64,000 nucleotides of DNA from Flaccisagitta enflata (Eukaryota > Chaetognatha > Sagittoidea > Aphragmophora): NCBI GenBank assembly GCA_965153355.1, contig OZ231126.1, positions 104,346,001 through 104,410,000 on the forward strand, written 5' to 3'. The translations under genes were made by a program, and so were the position numbers. The notes beneath the pieces are model-generated. The model was not told where the DNA came from and did not search any database. It was given only the letters and a program-made list of their open reading frames with translations. Shown in pieces: positions 22,448-34,482 of the stretch; within the stretch, counting starts at the first letter, position 1; each line of letters opens with the position of its first letter.

Positions 22448-22765
22448 ACAGCTAACAGATGGATGGACCAACAGACAGATGGACAAAGCCGCTTACAGAG
22501 TTGCATGTCCGTAACTAGAAACCAGCATCCAAATCATGTTTGCTCATATGCATTGGCGCTATGGAAACGGTCTAAATTCATTGGACATAACAATGCTCTG
22601 ACACATTTGTCTGTCCATGAATTGCTTGGTTGGCAGTTTTTTGGTTTGTTGGTCCGTAGATTCATGGAGTTCATTTTTTTGGCAGTAAGGGGTGGTTCTC
22701 GAACCCTGCCCATTAGCCCTATCCGCCCTATCCAAGAGTAGCCGTGTATCCGGCCTTTTTTTTTT
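22448..22765. repeat. two dispersed-element fragments
   Basis: A minus-strand head fragment at 22,448-22,520 (GATGGACCAACAGACAG, then GAGTTGCATGTCCGTAACT), and a plus-strand body/tail at 22,630-22,765 ending GTGTATCCGGCC then T10. Confidence 0.6.
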
Positions 22766-23048
22766 AAATTAGTGTTTCAATTAACATCTTAAGCATTCTG
22801 AGTATTAGGTATTAAGTATTAGGTTTACAAGGAAATAGATAACCAAGTAATGTATGATTTAACTCGTTTGCAATGATTCACCTTGTTTGCAACATTTCGC
22901 AACAGCAAATGCAATCGGGGGTATAGAAAATTGAGTTGCTTTTGATCCCCCCCCCCTTTAATTTTCTTCCCCTTCAAAATCTTAAAATGATGTAAACTGA
23001 CAAAAACTACAAAAGACAAAAGATGACTTAGAATTATAAAAAATTGCT
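22766..23048. other. no gene; partial hAT-like MITE fragment
   Basis: 22,915-22,985 (GGGGGTATAGAAAATTGAG, TTTTGATCCCCCCCCCC) resembles one end of the hAT-like MITE family, truncated. Confidence 0.4.
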
Positions 23049-23130
23049 AAGTGTTACGGACGGACCAACTGATGGACAGAGCTGGTCATAGAGCTGGTCA
23101 TAGAGTCACGTCCATGCGACTAAAAAAAAA
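23049..23130 (-). repeat. dispersed element, head fragment
   Basis: Minus-strand head AGTCGCATGGACGTGACT (one mismatch in the stem), CTATGACC and CCGTCCGTAAC. Confidence 0.65.
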
Positions 23131-23234
23131 ATACACATTTTATACTGAAATGACTTTAAAGATGAATTTAACAGAAACAGTTAAAAAGTACATTGTTGCC
23201 AACTAACGATAGGATGGAGGGACAGAGACTAACC

Positions 23235-23563
23235 CAGGGGTGTATATAATTAAGCGGCTTTTGATTTTATTCCCCCCCCCCTGCCTTTGATTTTCTTTCC
23301 CACAATGCGTCGCATTGCGTTACAAAATCGATGATTTTCTTCCCCTTGAAGCAATAAAACAGTATATTATAGGTTTAAATAGTGTTAAATTGTGTTGTAG
23401 TAATCAAATTTTACCTTTTGGTACTACCAAAAGTGTTGAATCTTCAAAAAATTTCTTTTCTCTTTTTTTCAAGCTTTTGATTATTTTTTCCCAATTCCAA
23501 ACCCTTTGATTTTAATCCCCCTCCACCGGGGGGGGGGGGAATGCTCAACTATATACAGGCCTG
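23235..23563 (-). mobile_element. hAT-like MITE, copy 3 with perfect target duplication
   Basis: It runs from CAGGGGTGTATATAATTAAG to the right end, which reads CAGGCCTGTATATAGTTGAG in reverse complement. It is flanked by identical GACTAACC at 23,227-23,234 and 23,564-23,571. Opposite orientation to copies 1 and 2. Confidence 0.93.
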
Positions 23564-23854
23564 GACTAACCTAGCAATGTTAAGACTTAAGAGTCATGTC
23601 ATGTCACGGACGGCCAAGCTGATAGTTGTTATTGTTAAATAAACCATAGAAACCCATCAATGATTTTACATGATTTGTGGTTTCATGTTTAGCCTCTTTA
23701 AACACATCAGAAGAATAGTTGGATAAATGGACAGATGGATGGACTGATAGATAGAAGACGGATGTACAGTACAATGGGAGTAAATACAACCTAGACTAGA
23801 GGATAGATTAAAAGTATCTTAATTCTATTTGATACATAAAAAAATTAAGATTTA
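23564..23854. other. no gene seen
   Basis: GGACGGCC and GGACAGATGGATGGAC words suggest further eroded dispersed-element pieces. Confidence 0.3.
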
Positions 23855-24265
23855 TGCTAATTAGATATTGTTTCATTGCTTGAATATATTGGCTACTGTC
23901 ATTCTTCAACTTGTGACTTAACTTCATCAAAACTTCATTTTTCAATATTATAACCTAACTCATCAGATTGGGCAAAAATTTTTATATAACTTCGAGAAAA
24001 AAAATTGGACTATTTTTACAGGCTTTATGCTTGTTTTAAACTTTCCTTAGATATTAATTTACATAATTATTTTTCTTGAAAAATAGCTGTAAAACCTGTA
24101 AAAATAGTCTAATTGAGCTGATTTTTTCTCCAAAATTATACAAAATTTTTAACCCGATCTGATGAGCTAGGTTAGAATGTTGAAAAGTGAAGTCCTGATG
24201 AAGTCAAATCACCAGTTAAAGAATAAACAAAAACTAACATATTCAAGCAATAAAGCAATCTTTTA
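23855..24265. mobile_element. fold-back element, about 410 bp
   Basis: The left arm (TTGCTTGAATATATTGG, ACTTCATCAAAACTTCA, CTCATCAGATTGGG) matches the complement of the right arm (CCCGATCTGATGAG, TGAAGTCCTGATGAAGT, ATATTCAAGCAA) over about 185 bp. Confidence 0.75.
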
Positions 24266-24515
24266 TTAGTATGAATCTCTGTTTTCTTTATAAATCAAAT
24301 GAAATTAAAATACATAAAATCTACCCTCCAGTCTAGGTCGTCTTTGCTCCCATCGTACTGTACAAAAGGACAGGTGAAACTTGAAAGGACTATCTCAGGG
24401 GCAGATAATGGGAGCGAGACCAATAAACAGATGGACAGAGCAGCAGATACAGATACATGTAGTCAAAATAAGTTGTACCCCTAAAAAATTGCGTCACCCT
24501 TCAGATCTGATAAAA
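24266..24515. other. no gene seen
   Basis: Unassigned spacer before the CA/CG tract. Confidence 0.3.
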
Positions 24516-24558
24516 CCGGGCATGCACACGCGCACACACGCGCGCACACACGCACGCG

Positions 24559-24601
<43 letters not shown>

Positions 24602-24628
24602 ACGCACACGCACACACACACACACAGA
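24516..24628. repeat. (CA)n/(CG)n alternating purine-pyrimidine tract
   Basis: GCACACGCGCACACACGCGCG-like sequence, then CA and CACACG repeats. Strict alternation for about 110 bp. Confidence 0.95.
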
Positions 24629-25295
24629 GCATTGCGCGTTTTGGCCCTATTCAATTCAAGCATAACCAACGTACCAAGAAACGGACGGGCAGAGACTTCT
24701 ATCGAGCGTTGTGTCTACAACTGGAAGCTTACTTGTAATAGCCGTTCTGCTTAAACAATGCGATATGATCCCGTCAGCCGACGTTTCGAGTGAAGTCTCG
24801 CCCGCACTTGTCACTTTCGTAGTGTGGTGTTTGCTTCACAAAGCATCTCGATAGCCAAAGGTGACCTGTGAAAAGTGGCAGGGGGTGTTGAGAGAGAGTT
24901 GGGGTGAGGTCACTTGTTCTTTGTAATTATTTCTCAAAAACAAAAACAAAAATATGTTTGAGCAAAGGTCACTTATTCTTTGTAATTGTTCTTCAAAAAC
25001 AAAAAAATAATACGATTGAGCAAAGGTCGTATACAATGTTTATCAGACACTGTCTTACTACTTACTTCAGTCCCACTACTGATGATACAAAATCATTATG
25101 TCCCGTTATCTAAAATAGAGAAGCGAAACAACTGTACCTCTTAAAACACCGGCGAATTGGTCCTCTTGGAATGAGCTTCTCATCCGTTAAAACCTGCTGA
25201 CGCACGTGATGATGAGAATAGGCTGATGAAGAAAAATGGTATGCCATAAGTGTAAGAAGTAATTGCTATCCAAAGTCATTTATATAGCTACATCT
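24629..25295. other. no gene; one two-copy repeat
   Basis: 24,907-25,028 is a tandem duplication of about 60 bp (GGTCACTTGTTCTTTGTAAT then CTCAAAAACAAAAAC). No coding sequence. Confidence 0.45.
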
Positions 25296-26600
25296 GTAAA
25301 ACAAAATGGAGAGATCTGCCACAAATCTTATGAGTTGGTCACCAACAAATAATGCTACTATATATCGGGCGTTCGAATGACACAATAGAAATATCCCATC
25401 TCTTAAATTTATACTTACATCTAAATACTCAAATCTAAATACTTAAATATAAACGTGTAAAAAACTACACATCTCTAGCTGCTCTTGTGACAGACACATT
25501 TTTTTGAACACCTCTTATGATGTTATGTATGAGCTTGTATATCACAATTCCATGTAAAAAACATTAAATGGAGAGACCTAACACAAAAAAACAATGGCGA
25601 TCACCAACAAGTCATTGAAATGAAACATTTCTTGCAGAGATCTTATAGAAAATAACTGCTGTGATCACAATCAGGAGCAACATTAAACTAAATAATGCTT
25701 TATGATTTTTAATGAATAACTTATTATATTGTAATTCACCTACTAATTGAAGAAAATACTTCTGCAAACATCTTTGAAAATGCTTAAAACTTGACCATTA
25801 ATCATTGATCATTTATTTAGCTTCTTTTATAAAACAAACTGGAGAGATCTGCCACAAATCTTATGTGTCGGTCACCAACAAATAATGCTATTATATATCA
25901 GTTGTTCGAATAAGACTATAGAGATTTTCCATAGAATACTCACACTATCCATAAAATACTCCCACTACCAGGTTTTCGAATAACACTAAACAGATTTTCC
26001 ATAGAATACTCCCACTATAAAGCATACAGAGATGCAGAGTGCCATTTAGTAGAGGTCTACGTGTATGACATTTTGGTGTATGATTTTTTGTTTCTTTCGT
26101 TAATAGTTTCAAAGTAAAAGTAAACAACTTGGAAATCAAATTTTCAGCAAAAACAAGGAGAAAAGAGCTGTTTCCCAATTAAATACTCCTCATTGTGCTT
26201 AGTAAAGTGGCCCTTCACCACATGCTTTAACAAAAATCTCCCAAATTTATATTCTGGGAAGTTAAATCATAACATGTAAAAAAACTGCGCATTTTTAGCT
26301 GCTCTTGTGACAGACAGACATTTTTTGAACACCTGTTATGAACTTGTAGATCACAATTCCATGTAAAAAGCATTAAATGGAGAGACCTAACGCAATAAAA
26401 CAATGGCGATCACCAACAAGTCATTGAAATGAAATATTTCTTGCAGAGATCTTATAGAAAATAACTGCTGCGTTCACGAGCACCAGCAACATATACCTAG
26501 ATAATGCTTTATGATTTTATACATGATTTAATAATTCATAACAAATTATTTCATAATTTACCTACTAATTGAAGAAACTACTTCTACATTTCTGGAAATG
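25296..26600. repeat. diverged duplicated blocks
   Basis: GGAGAGATCTGCCACAAATC occurs at about 25,309 and 25,841 with similar following sequence. TTCCATGTAAAAAACATTAA at about 25,549 recurs at about 26,358, with roughly 300 bp of matching context (GCGATCACCAACAAGTCATT, TTGCAGAGATCTTATAG). The locus was built by at least two duplications of 0.5-0.8 kb. Confidence 0.75.
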
Positions 26601-27065
26601 CTTAAATCGACCTTTAAAAACTAAGATTATAATATGAACATAAACTTGACCCTTAAGAATCTGGTAACTAAACATGATAAAGCATCAGGTCTTCCAAAAC
26701 ATCAGTTGAAGAGCTCTGCAAACGCTGCAGATACTCTATAGGTCACCAGCAAGCACACACACACACACACACCAATACAAACACAAGTAGCAGGCAATGT
26801 AATAAAATTCAGCAAGCAATATAAAAATAAAACAAGCCCATCCGGGCGACTTGATGTTTAGAGACGGATATCCAGATGGATGGACGGACACACCCTCTTA
26901 AAGAGAAGCAATGATGCAATTAACAAGTGACATAAATAATATCCTCCAAAAGACTGGTCACACAAAAAACAAGAAGAATCATCGACATCATTTAGATCAA
27001 ATGCATCTTCAAAAAAAAAAAAAAAACGTCATCCATGCATGGAAACACAGTCGAAAGCGTACACC
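26601..27065. other. no gene seen
   Basis: Short CA array at 26,755-26,772; GGATGGACGGACAC at 26,877 hints at another eroded dispersed-element head. Confidence 0.35.
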
Positions 27066-27066
27066 A

Positions 27067-27262
27067 TTTTTAGTCGCGTACACGCGACTCTCCAACTCGC
27101 TATGTCCGTCTGTCTGTCGGTCGGTCGGTCCATCGTTCACGCTTAGCTTTTTTGGGCGTTTACGGGTGGTTTTTGGGATTACTACTCCTGCCCAACTGCT
27201 TGGATGGTCAATTTCATCACTGCCCCTGCCCACCCGCCCGCGACTGGGGTAGCTGTGTTTTT
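27067..27262 (+). repeat. dispersed element, near full-length reference copy
   Basis: Head hairpin AGTCGCGTACACGCGACT (27,072-27,089), CTCCAACTCGCTATGTCC, a CGGTCGGTCGGTCC run, internal TTACTACTCCTGCCCAACTG, then TGCCCCTGCCCACC, CCGCGACTGGGGTAGCTGTG. No internal tandem array, so it shows the basic layout. Confidence 0.82.
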
Positions 27263-27715
27263 ATATAAGCACCTTGTTTATAAGCACGGCCAGCCTCAGA
27301 TACACTTTTTTTATAAGCACGCCCAGCCTGATAGAAATAATTGAATTTCTAATAATATTTAAGAATATTATTGCTTAGATACTATTGTTACGGCTATGAA
27401 CTAACCGGGTTAGATACAAATGTTACCCGCCATAATGTCAGCCAATAATAGTTACAGCTTAAACAAAAAATGATACCCACTGGTGCGAATATTGTTCCCA
27501 CTGATGTTACCCACTAATGTTCCCACAGCTTTGACGACAAACAAAACCCACTAATGTTAGGCTCTGTTTCCAGCCGTGGGCGTTCCTAGTTTCCTCTGTC
27601 ACAGACATAAACAAAGACCAACACAAAAGCTTAAGATCTTTCATCAAACACTAAACAGTAGAAACTCAACGGGAGAAACCAATTGTTAAAGTGAGTTGGA
27701 CCAAACCCAATTCAT
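27263..27715. other. no gene seen
   Basis: TTTATAAGCACGGCCAGCC occurs twice (27,280 and 27,310), and a GTTACCCACTAATGTTCCC-type short repeat at 27,420-27,530. Confidence 0.4.
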
Positions 27716-27860
27716 CCCTCTTACTCCCGCTCCTCTCCCTCTCCTCCTTCCTTCTCCTTTCCCTCCTCCCTCTCCGTCTCCTCCTTCCTTCTCCTTTCCC
27801 TCCTCCCCCTCCCTCTTCTCCTTCCTTCTCCTTTCCTTCCTCCCTCTCCCTCTCCTCCCT
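27716..27860. repeat. polypyrimidine minisatellite
   Basis: About three units of CTCCTTCCTTCTCCTTTCCC plus CCTCCCTCT. Almost no purine on the plus strand. Confidence 0.9.
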
Positions 27861-28290
27861 AGGTTTGGGCATTAATTTCAGCAAAAACCAACCTCAGGCT
27901 TAACATCTGTAAGAAGACGGAGACATAGGAATAGTGAAAGATTCATTTTGAAGCAAGCAAGAGAAGAAAAATGAGTAACAAAACAACATTACATAACAAC
28001 ATAACATCAACAGCAACAACAGCATAACAACACTACAACGACGTAATAAAGAAGAAAATTAAGTGAGGGCACCGTCTATAAACATTTCATTTATTTACAT
28101 AAATGATACATTCATGAAGCCTAAGTCAATGTTGACGTCATTTCAAATAACAGAGACAAGATCTTTTACGAAAATCTCATTTATGGGAATATCGGTGATG
28201 ACAATGTTGTTATTATCGGCTACGCCGACACTTTATTACTTGACTCGTATTATGGGGAAAAATCATCACCATAAAGCTGACAACAAACCA
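27861..28290. other. no credible gene
   Basis: An open frame from 28,063 leads into the AAC array. The 70 codons before the array show no recognisable domain, so I do not call a gene. Confidence 0.35.
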
Positions 28291-28600
<310 letters not shown>

Positions 28601-28714
28601 CATTGACAACTATGGCCACGACGACGACGACAAAAATGATAAGAAAGACGACGATGACAAAAATAACAGAAACAGAAACAAAAACAAAAACAAAAACAAC
28701 TTCCCTCCTCTTTT

Positions 28715-28865
28715 AAGTCGAGTGCACGCCCTTCTACAACCCGTCCGTCAAACCTTACTATCTTTTTACTTTTTTTATTTTCACGGCGTGTATGGTCGGT
28801 TATTGTCACCGGTTATTATCACCGCTCCCGCCCAAATGCATGGTTAACCTTTATATTTCGGCGGC
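28715..28865 (+). repeat. dispersed element copy, eroded
   Basis: AAGTCGAGTGCACGCCCTTC head, CTACAACCCGTCCGTC, internal CGCTCCCGCCCAAATGCATG. Confidence 0.6.
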
Positions 28866-29625
28866 ATTATCTGCATCATTATCAGCGTCATGGAAAATCA
28901 CACCCACAATTACAATTCACAACCACAACCACAAGTCACAACCACGCACACAAGTGTTGTTAGCCTGATTATCATTGGTCTTAATTTCGGCATAGCAAAG
29001 TATGTATGTATCTAGATAATTCGCATTAATCACTCCCAGTTCCATATTAGATACAACGCGAATCAAAAAAAAAAAAAACGCACTTTTAAATGATTAATTG
29101 AGCCAATCAACATTTAAAAAACTTAACAAAATCTTAGACTATTTTGAAGCTTTTTGAAAGCACTTTCATTTGGCGCAAATCTGGAATTGCCATCTTTTTT
29201 CGTTAAAAAATGGCATCAGTTTGAGTAAAAACGTTGCCCATTTCAGTTTTGCAATCCTTATGTAAAAAGTGCATTTTAGCAAAATAGTGCTTCTCTTTGC
29301 AGAGCTCTAGCTCCTAAACTGTTTGAGATACAGACCTGGGATTGGTCTAGAATGAAAGATTTTTTGAAAATATTTCAATATGACTTAACATAAAATATTT
29401 GAAATTGTTTTTTGCATCTGTTTTATTATTGAATAAAGAGGTGCGTCTTTTTTTGATTCGCGTGGTATGTATTGTCTTCCTCAATCTACATTGATTCTCT
29501 CCTGCTCTACCTGAGGTCATTCTTTCCCCCAAATGGTTTATCTCATTATGGCGTGATTCGCTGAAGGGACTTTGAATCTATCTCATTACTGCTTATCTCG
29601 TTACGGCGTGATTCTTGATTCTTCG
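28866..29625. other. no gene; repeat C fragment
   Basis: 29,210-29,400 shares CAGACCTGGGATTGGTCTAG and nearby words with about 1430 and 42,390. Otherwise unassigned. Confidence 0.4.
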
Positions 29626-30335
29626 GCCTTCGATGTAACTTCATTTCCCAACGCAATCAGTCCGCATCATTCTCATCTCATTCTCATCTCATCTGATCTC
29701 ATATCACACTCTCTCCTCCTCATCTTACAACTACGATGCCAATCATCCACTCCTAATCATCCACTGATCTCATATCCCACTCTCTCCTCCTCATCTTGTA
29801 ACTCCACTCTCAACCATCCACTCTTAATCATCAATTGAACTACCTCATCTGATCTCATAATCCATTCTCTCCTCCTCATCTTATAACTCCACTCTCAACC
29901 ATTCACTCCTAATCGTTAACTTGACCTACCGCACATAATCTCATATGTCCTCATCTCCCATCTCTACTCTCAACTATTCATTCCTCATCTTCAATTGATC
30001 TACCTCATCTAAAATCATATCTCTTTCTCTCCTCCTCATCTTATAACTCCTCTTTCAACCATTCACTCCCAATCAGCCACTGATCTACCTCCTTTGATCT
30101 CATACTCCACTCTCTCCTCCTCATCCTACATCTCCGATGCCAACCATCCACTCCTAATCATCCACTGATCTACCTCACCTACACCTCCACTCCCAACCAT
30201 CCACGATCATCACTCGTCCTCCTCCTTCCACTCTTCCTCCATTATGAACATCCTTTTATCTCCTTCCTCTCCTCTATTCTTACCTTTTTCGTTCCTCCTT
30301 CTCCTTCTCCTCCCTCGCAACTCCTTACACAGTCG
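29626..30335. repeat. degenerate TC-rich tandem repeat
   Basis: CTCATATCACACTCTCTCC, TCCTCATCTTA and AACCATCCACTCCTAATCATC recur every 80-110 bp with heavy divergence. Confidence 0.75.
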
Positions 30336-30410
30336 AACCTCCTATTAACGAACTCCTCAGATTAACTGCTCATTCAAACCTCTTCCCAAATATTATAATC
30401 CAGGCTTTTT

Positions 30411-30640
30411 AGTTGTGGACACGCAATCATAAAAGAGGCTTCGTCCATCCGTCGGTCCGGACGTCCGATGGCATGTCGGTCCGTCGATCACGCTTAATTC
30501 AAAAATATGAAAACAAGCAGTTCTGGTGCTGCATTTGGGATTGTCTTTATGCATATGTGTGTGTGGGGTGGGGAAGCGATATTGTGACCCTGCGTCACAT
30601 GTTATGTTCTACTCTCATCCCTCTGGGATGCGATGTGCGC
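30411..30640 (+). repeat. dispersed element copy, long-tail subfamily
   Basis: Head AGTTGTGGACACGCAATC, GAGGCTTCGTCC, CGTCGGTCC, then GTGTGTGTGGGGTGGGG and TGACCCTGCGTCACA. Confidence 0.7.
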
Positions 30641-30756
30641 TGAACAAGCGTGTTTGGTCGCTCGTGTCCATGCATGTACCATGATTCACATGCATGTAGC
30701 TTCTATTTATTTGTACTAGGCAAAGTCGGGCTGGCACTCATCATCTTCTCACCATC

Positions 30757-31425
<669 letters not shown>

Positions 31426-31487
31426 CGCTGCTGCGCCATTCTCATTCTCTGACCTTTAATACGACGTTTATGTTACATTCTCTCACC

Positions 31488-31630
31488 CATCTCTCCCTCT
31501 CTCCCTCTCTCCCTCTCTCCCTTTCCTGCCCAACGCTCTCCTTCACTCCCTCTCTCCCTCTCTCCGTCTCTCCCTCTCTCCCTCTCTCCCTCTCTCCCTC
31601 TCTCCCTCTCCCCCTTTCCTGCCCAACGCT
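31488..31630. repeat. (TCCCTCTC)n tract, two blocks
   Basis: CTCCCTCT repeats at 31,488-31,520 and 31,547-31,612, each followed by CCCTTTCCTGCCCAACGCTC. The unit including TCTGACCTTTRATAYRACG is duplicated. Confidence 0.85.
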
Positions 31631-31861
31631 CTCCTTCTCTGACCTTTGATATAACGTTTATGTTGCGGTCTTTAACCGTAATTTCCCTCAGGACTTTTTC
31701 CTTCCTGGAAACCGTAATTCTAGTCAACGGCAATGTCGATGCTGACGCTAACAACAACAATATTGCCGCCCACGGTAACCCTGTGCTGCTTACACCCACA
31801 CAAACGTAACTGCTGCATATGTCTTGTTTTTCTTCTTTGTCTTTTTTTCGTCTTTGCCTAT

Positions 31862-32296
31862 TTTTAGTCGCGTGCACGCGACTTTACACCTTGGTCTGTC
31901 GGTCCGTCCGTCCGTCCGTCCGTCCGTCACAAACATTTCTAAAATTTTGATCGTTTTAACATTTCTTGACATGTTTTAACATTTTTTAACATTTCTTAAC
32001 ATTCTTTAACATTTTCTTATACTTTTTACTATTTTTTTAACATTTTTTAACATTTTTTAAAATTTCTTAAAATTTCACTTTTTTTAACAATTCTATTCTT
32101 TTTTAACACTTTTTAACATTATTTAACATTTTTTACCATTTTTTAACATTTTTTAACATTTTTAACATTTTTTAACATTTTTTAACATTTTTTAACTTTC
32201 TTAACATTTTCTAACATTCTTAACATTTCAACATGTTTTTGCTCTTTTGTTTGTCATTTCCAGACGCACGCGACTGTTGCCCTCTTGGGCTTGTTC
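31862..32296 (+). repeat. dispersed element copy enclosing a TTAACATTTT array
   Basis: Perfect head palindrome AGTCGCGTGCACGCGACT (31,866-31,883) and a TCCGTCCGTCCGTCC run. Then about 280 bp of degenerate TTTTTTAACA units (31,940-32,230), then the tail CGCACGCGACT (32,265-32,275) with GGGCTTGTTC. Confidence 0.85.
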
Positions 32297-32299
32297 TTC

Positions 32300-32580
32300 T
32301 TCTTTTTCCCTTTTATTTTCCTTCGTTTTCTTCTTCTTCTTCTTCATCATCTTCTTCTTCTTCTTCTTCTTCTTCTTCTTCTCGCTCTTGTTCTTGTTCT
32401 TGTTTTTATTCTTCTCCTTCTTCTTCTTCTTCTTCTTCTTCTCCTTATCCTTCTTCTTCTTCTTCTTCTTCTTCTTCATCTTCTTCTTCTTCTTCTTCAT
32501 CTTCTTCGTCTTCTTCATTTTCATCTTCTTCATCTTCTTCGTCTTCTTCATCTTCATCTTCCTCAGCTTCTTCCTCCTGT
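32300..32580. repeat. (CTT)n microsatellite
   Basis: CTT with CAT and CGT variants, immediately after the element tail. Confidence 0.95.
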
Positions 32581-32606
32581 TCCTCCTCTCTTTATGATGT
32601 TCCTCT

Positions 32607-32825
32607 TTTTAGTTGCAGAGAGGCAACTCTACAGGAGGCTTTGTCCATCCGTCCGTCCATCGGCCCATCTGGGGTCATCAATTTGAAGAGTGGAAAAACG
32701 AGCGTTTTAGATACTTTTTGTAAATGTTTGAGTGTGGGGGGTAGGTTGGGGAGTGGATGGAGTTTGGTTGCCCCCGCCCACCTGTCCGCAACGATAATGT
32801 GACCCCGAGTCATTTGTTCTTCTCC
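32607..32825 (+). repeat. dispersed element copy, AGTTGC-hairpin, long-tail subfamily
   Basis: Head AGTTGC (32,611-32,616), loop AGAGAG, arm GCAACT (32,623-32,628), CTACAGGAGGCTTTGTCC, then GAGTGTGGGGGGTAGG, GCCCCCGCCCACCTGTCC and TGACCCCGAGTCATTTG. Confidence 0.82.
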
Positions 32826-33097
32826 TTCTCCTTCTTCCTCCCGTTCTTTTCCTTTGAACATTTCAGCTTCTTAGTCTTGATGAAGAAGAGTTTCTTTCTC
32901 TCTCTTTCTCTCTCCTTGTTATGTAAATGGGTTTTTCTTCTATCGAAAATTGGTGATCTGAGTCCTTGATAAATAAACAAGTCAGAGTTCCAGAGTCTCC
33001 TTGAAGCAATGTATTTATGCCTGTCAAAAGTGGATGTCATTTTGAAGTATTGAGGGCAGGGCAGGAAAGGGTCAGGGCCGCCGGCCCGGGAGTACAC
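32826..33097. other. no gene seen
   Basis: Short pyrimidine tracts (CTTTCTCTC); nothing else. Confidence 0.35.
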
Positions 33098-34482
33098 TTT
33101 TTAGTTGCGTGCACGCGACTCTACAACCCGCTCCGTCGGTCCGTCGGTCCGTCGGTCCGTTGGTAACACTTAGCTTTTTTGCGTCGTTTTTGGTCATTTT
33201 GGGTTGTCTGGAGTTATTTTGAATCATTTTTTTGTGGTCTAAGTCTGGTCTAAGTCTGGTCTAAGTCTGGTCTAAGTCTGGTCTAAGTCTGGTCTAAGTC
33301 TGGTCTAAGTCTGGTCTTAGTCTGGTCTAAGTCTGGTCTAAGTCTGGTCTAAGTCTGATCTAAGTCTGGTCTTAGTCTGGTCTTAGTCTGGTCTAAGTCT
33401 GGTCTAAGTCTGGTCTAAGTCTGGTCTAAGTCTGGTCTAAGTCTGGTCTAAGTCTGGTCTAAGTCTGGTCTAAGTCTGGTCTAAGTCTGGTCTAAGTCTG
33501 ATCTAAGTCAGGTCTAAGTCTGGTCTAAGTCTGGTCTATGTCTGGTCTAAGTCTGGTCTAAGTCTGGTCTAAGTCTGGTCTAAGTCTGGTCTAAGTCTGG
33601 TCTAAGTCTGGTCTAAGTCTGGTCTAAGTCTGGTCTAAGTCTGGTCTAAGTCTGGTCTTAGTCTGGTCTTAGTCTGGTCTAAGTTTGGTCTAAGTCTGGT
33701 CTAAGTCTGGTCTAAGTCTGGTCTAAGTCTGGTCTAAGTATGGTCTAAGTCTGGTCTAAGTCTGGTCTAAGTCTGGTCTAAGTCTGGTCTAAGTCTGGTC
33801 TAAGTCTGGTCTTAGTCTGGTCTAAGTCTGGTCTAAGTCTGGTCTAAGTCTTGTCTAAGTCTGGTCTAAGTCTGGTCTAAGTCTGGTCTTAGTCTGGTCT
33901 TAGTATGGTCTAAGTCTGGTCTAAGTCTGGTCTAAGTCTGGTCTAAGTCTGGTCTAAGTCTGGTCTAAGTCTGGTCTAAGTCTGGTCTAAGTCTGGTCTA
34001 AGTCTGGTCTAAGTCTGGTCTAAGTCTGGTCTAAGTCTGGTCTAAGTCTGGTCTAAGTCTGGTCTAAGTCTGGTCTAAGTCTGGTCTAAGTCTGGTCTAA
34101 GTCTGGTCTTAGTCTGGTCTTAGTCTGGTCTTAGTCTGGTCTAAGTCTGGTCTAAGTCTGGTCTAAGTCTGGTCTAAGTCTGGTCTAAGTCTGGTCTAAG
34201 TCTGGTCTAAGTCTGGTCTAAGTCTGGTCTAAGTCTGGTCTAAGTCTGGTCTAAGTCTGGTCTAAGTCTGGTCTAAGTCTGGTCTATGTCTGGTCTTAGT
34301 CTGGTCTTAGTCTGGTTTTAGTCTGGTTTTAGTCTGGTTTAAGTCTGGTTTAAGTCTGGTTTAAGTCTGGTTTAAGTCTGGTTTAAGTCTGGTTTAAGCC
34401 AATAAAGTGATACAATAAGGAGTCAGGTCAATTCAGCTTTCTTTGTCTCGCACGCGACTTATAGGTGTTGGCCTTGTTTTTT
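33098..34482 (+). repeat. dispersed element copy enclosing an 11-bp array of about 105 units
   Basis: Head AGTTGCGTGCACGCGACT (33,103-33,120; one G-T wobble), CTACAACCCGCTCCGTCGG and GGTCCGTCGGTCC. Then the array of AAGTCTGGTCT from about 33,235 to 34,400, with rare variants (TAGTCTGGTCT, TTTAAGTCTGG) clustered at the right end. Then a short spacer and the tail CGCACGCGACT (34,449-34,459) with TGTTGGCCTTGTTTT. Confidence 0.9.
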
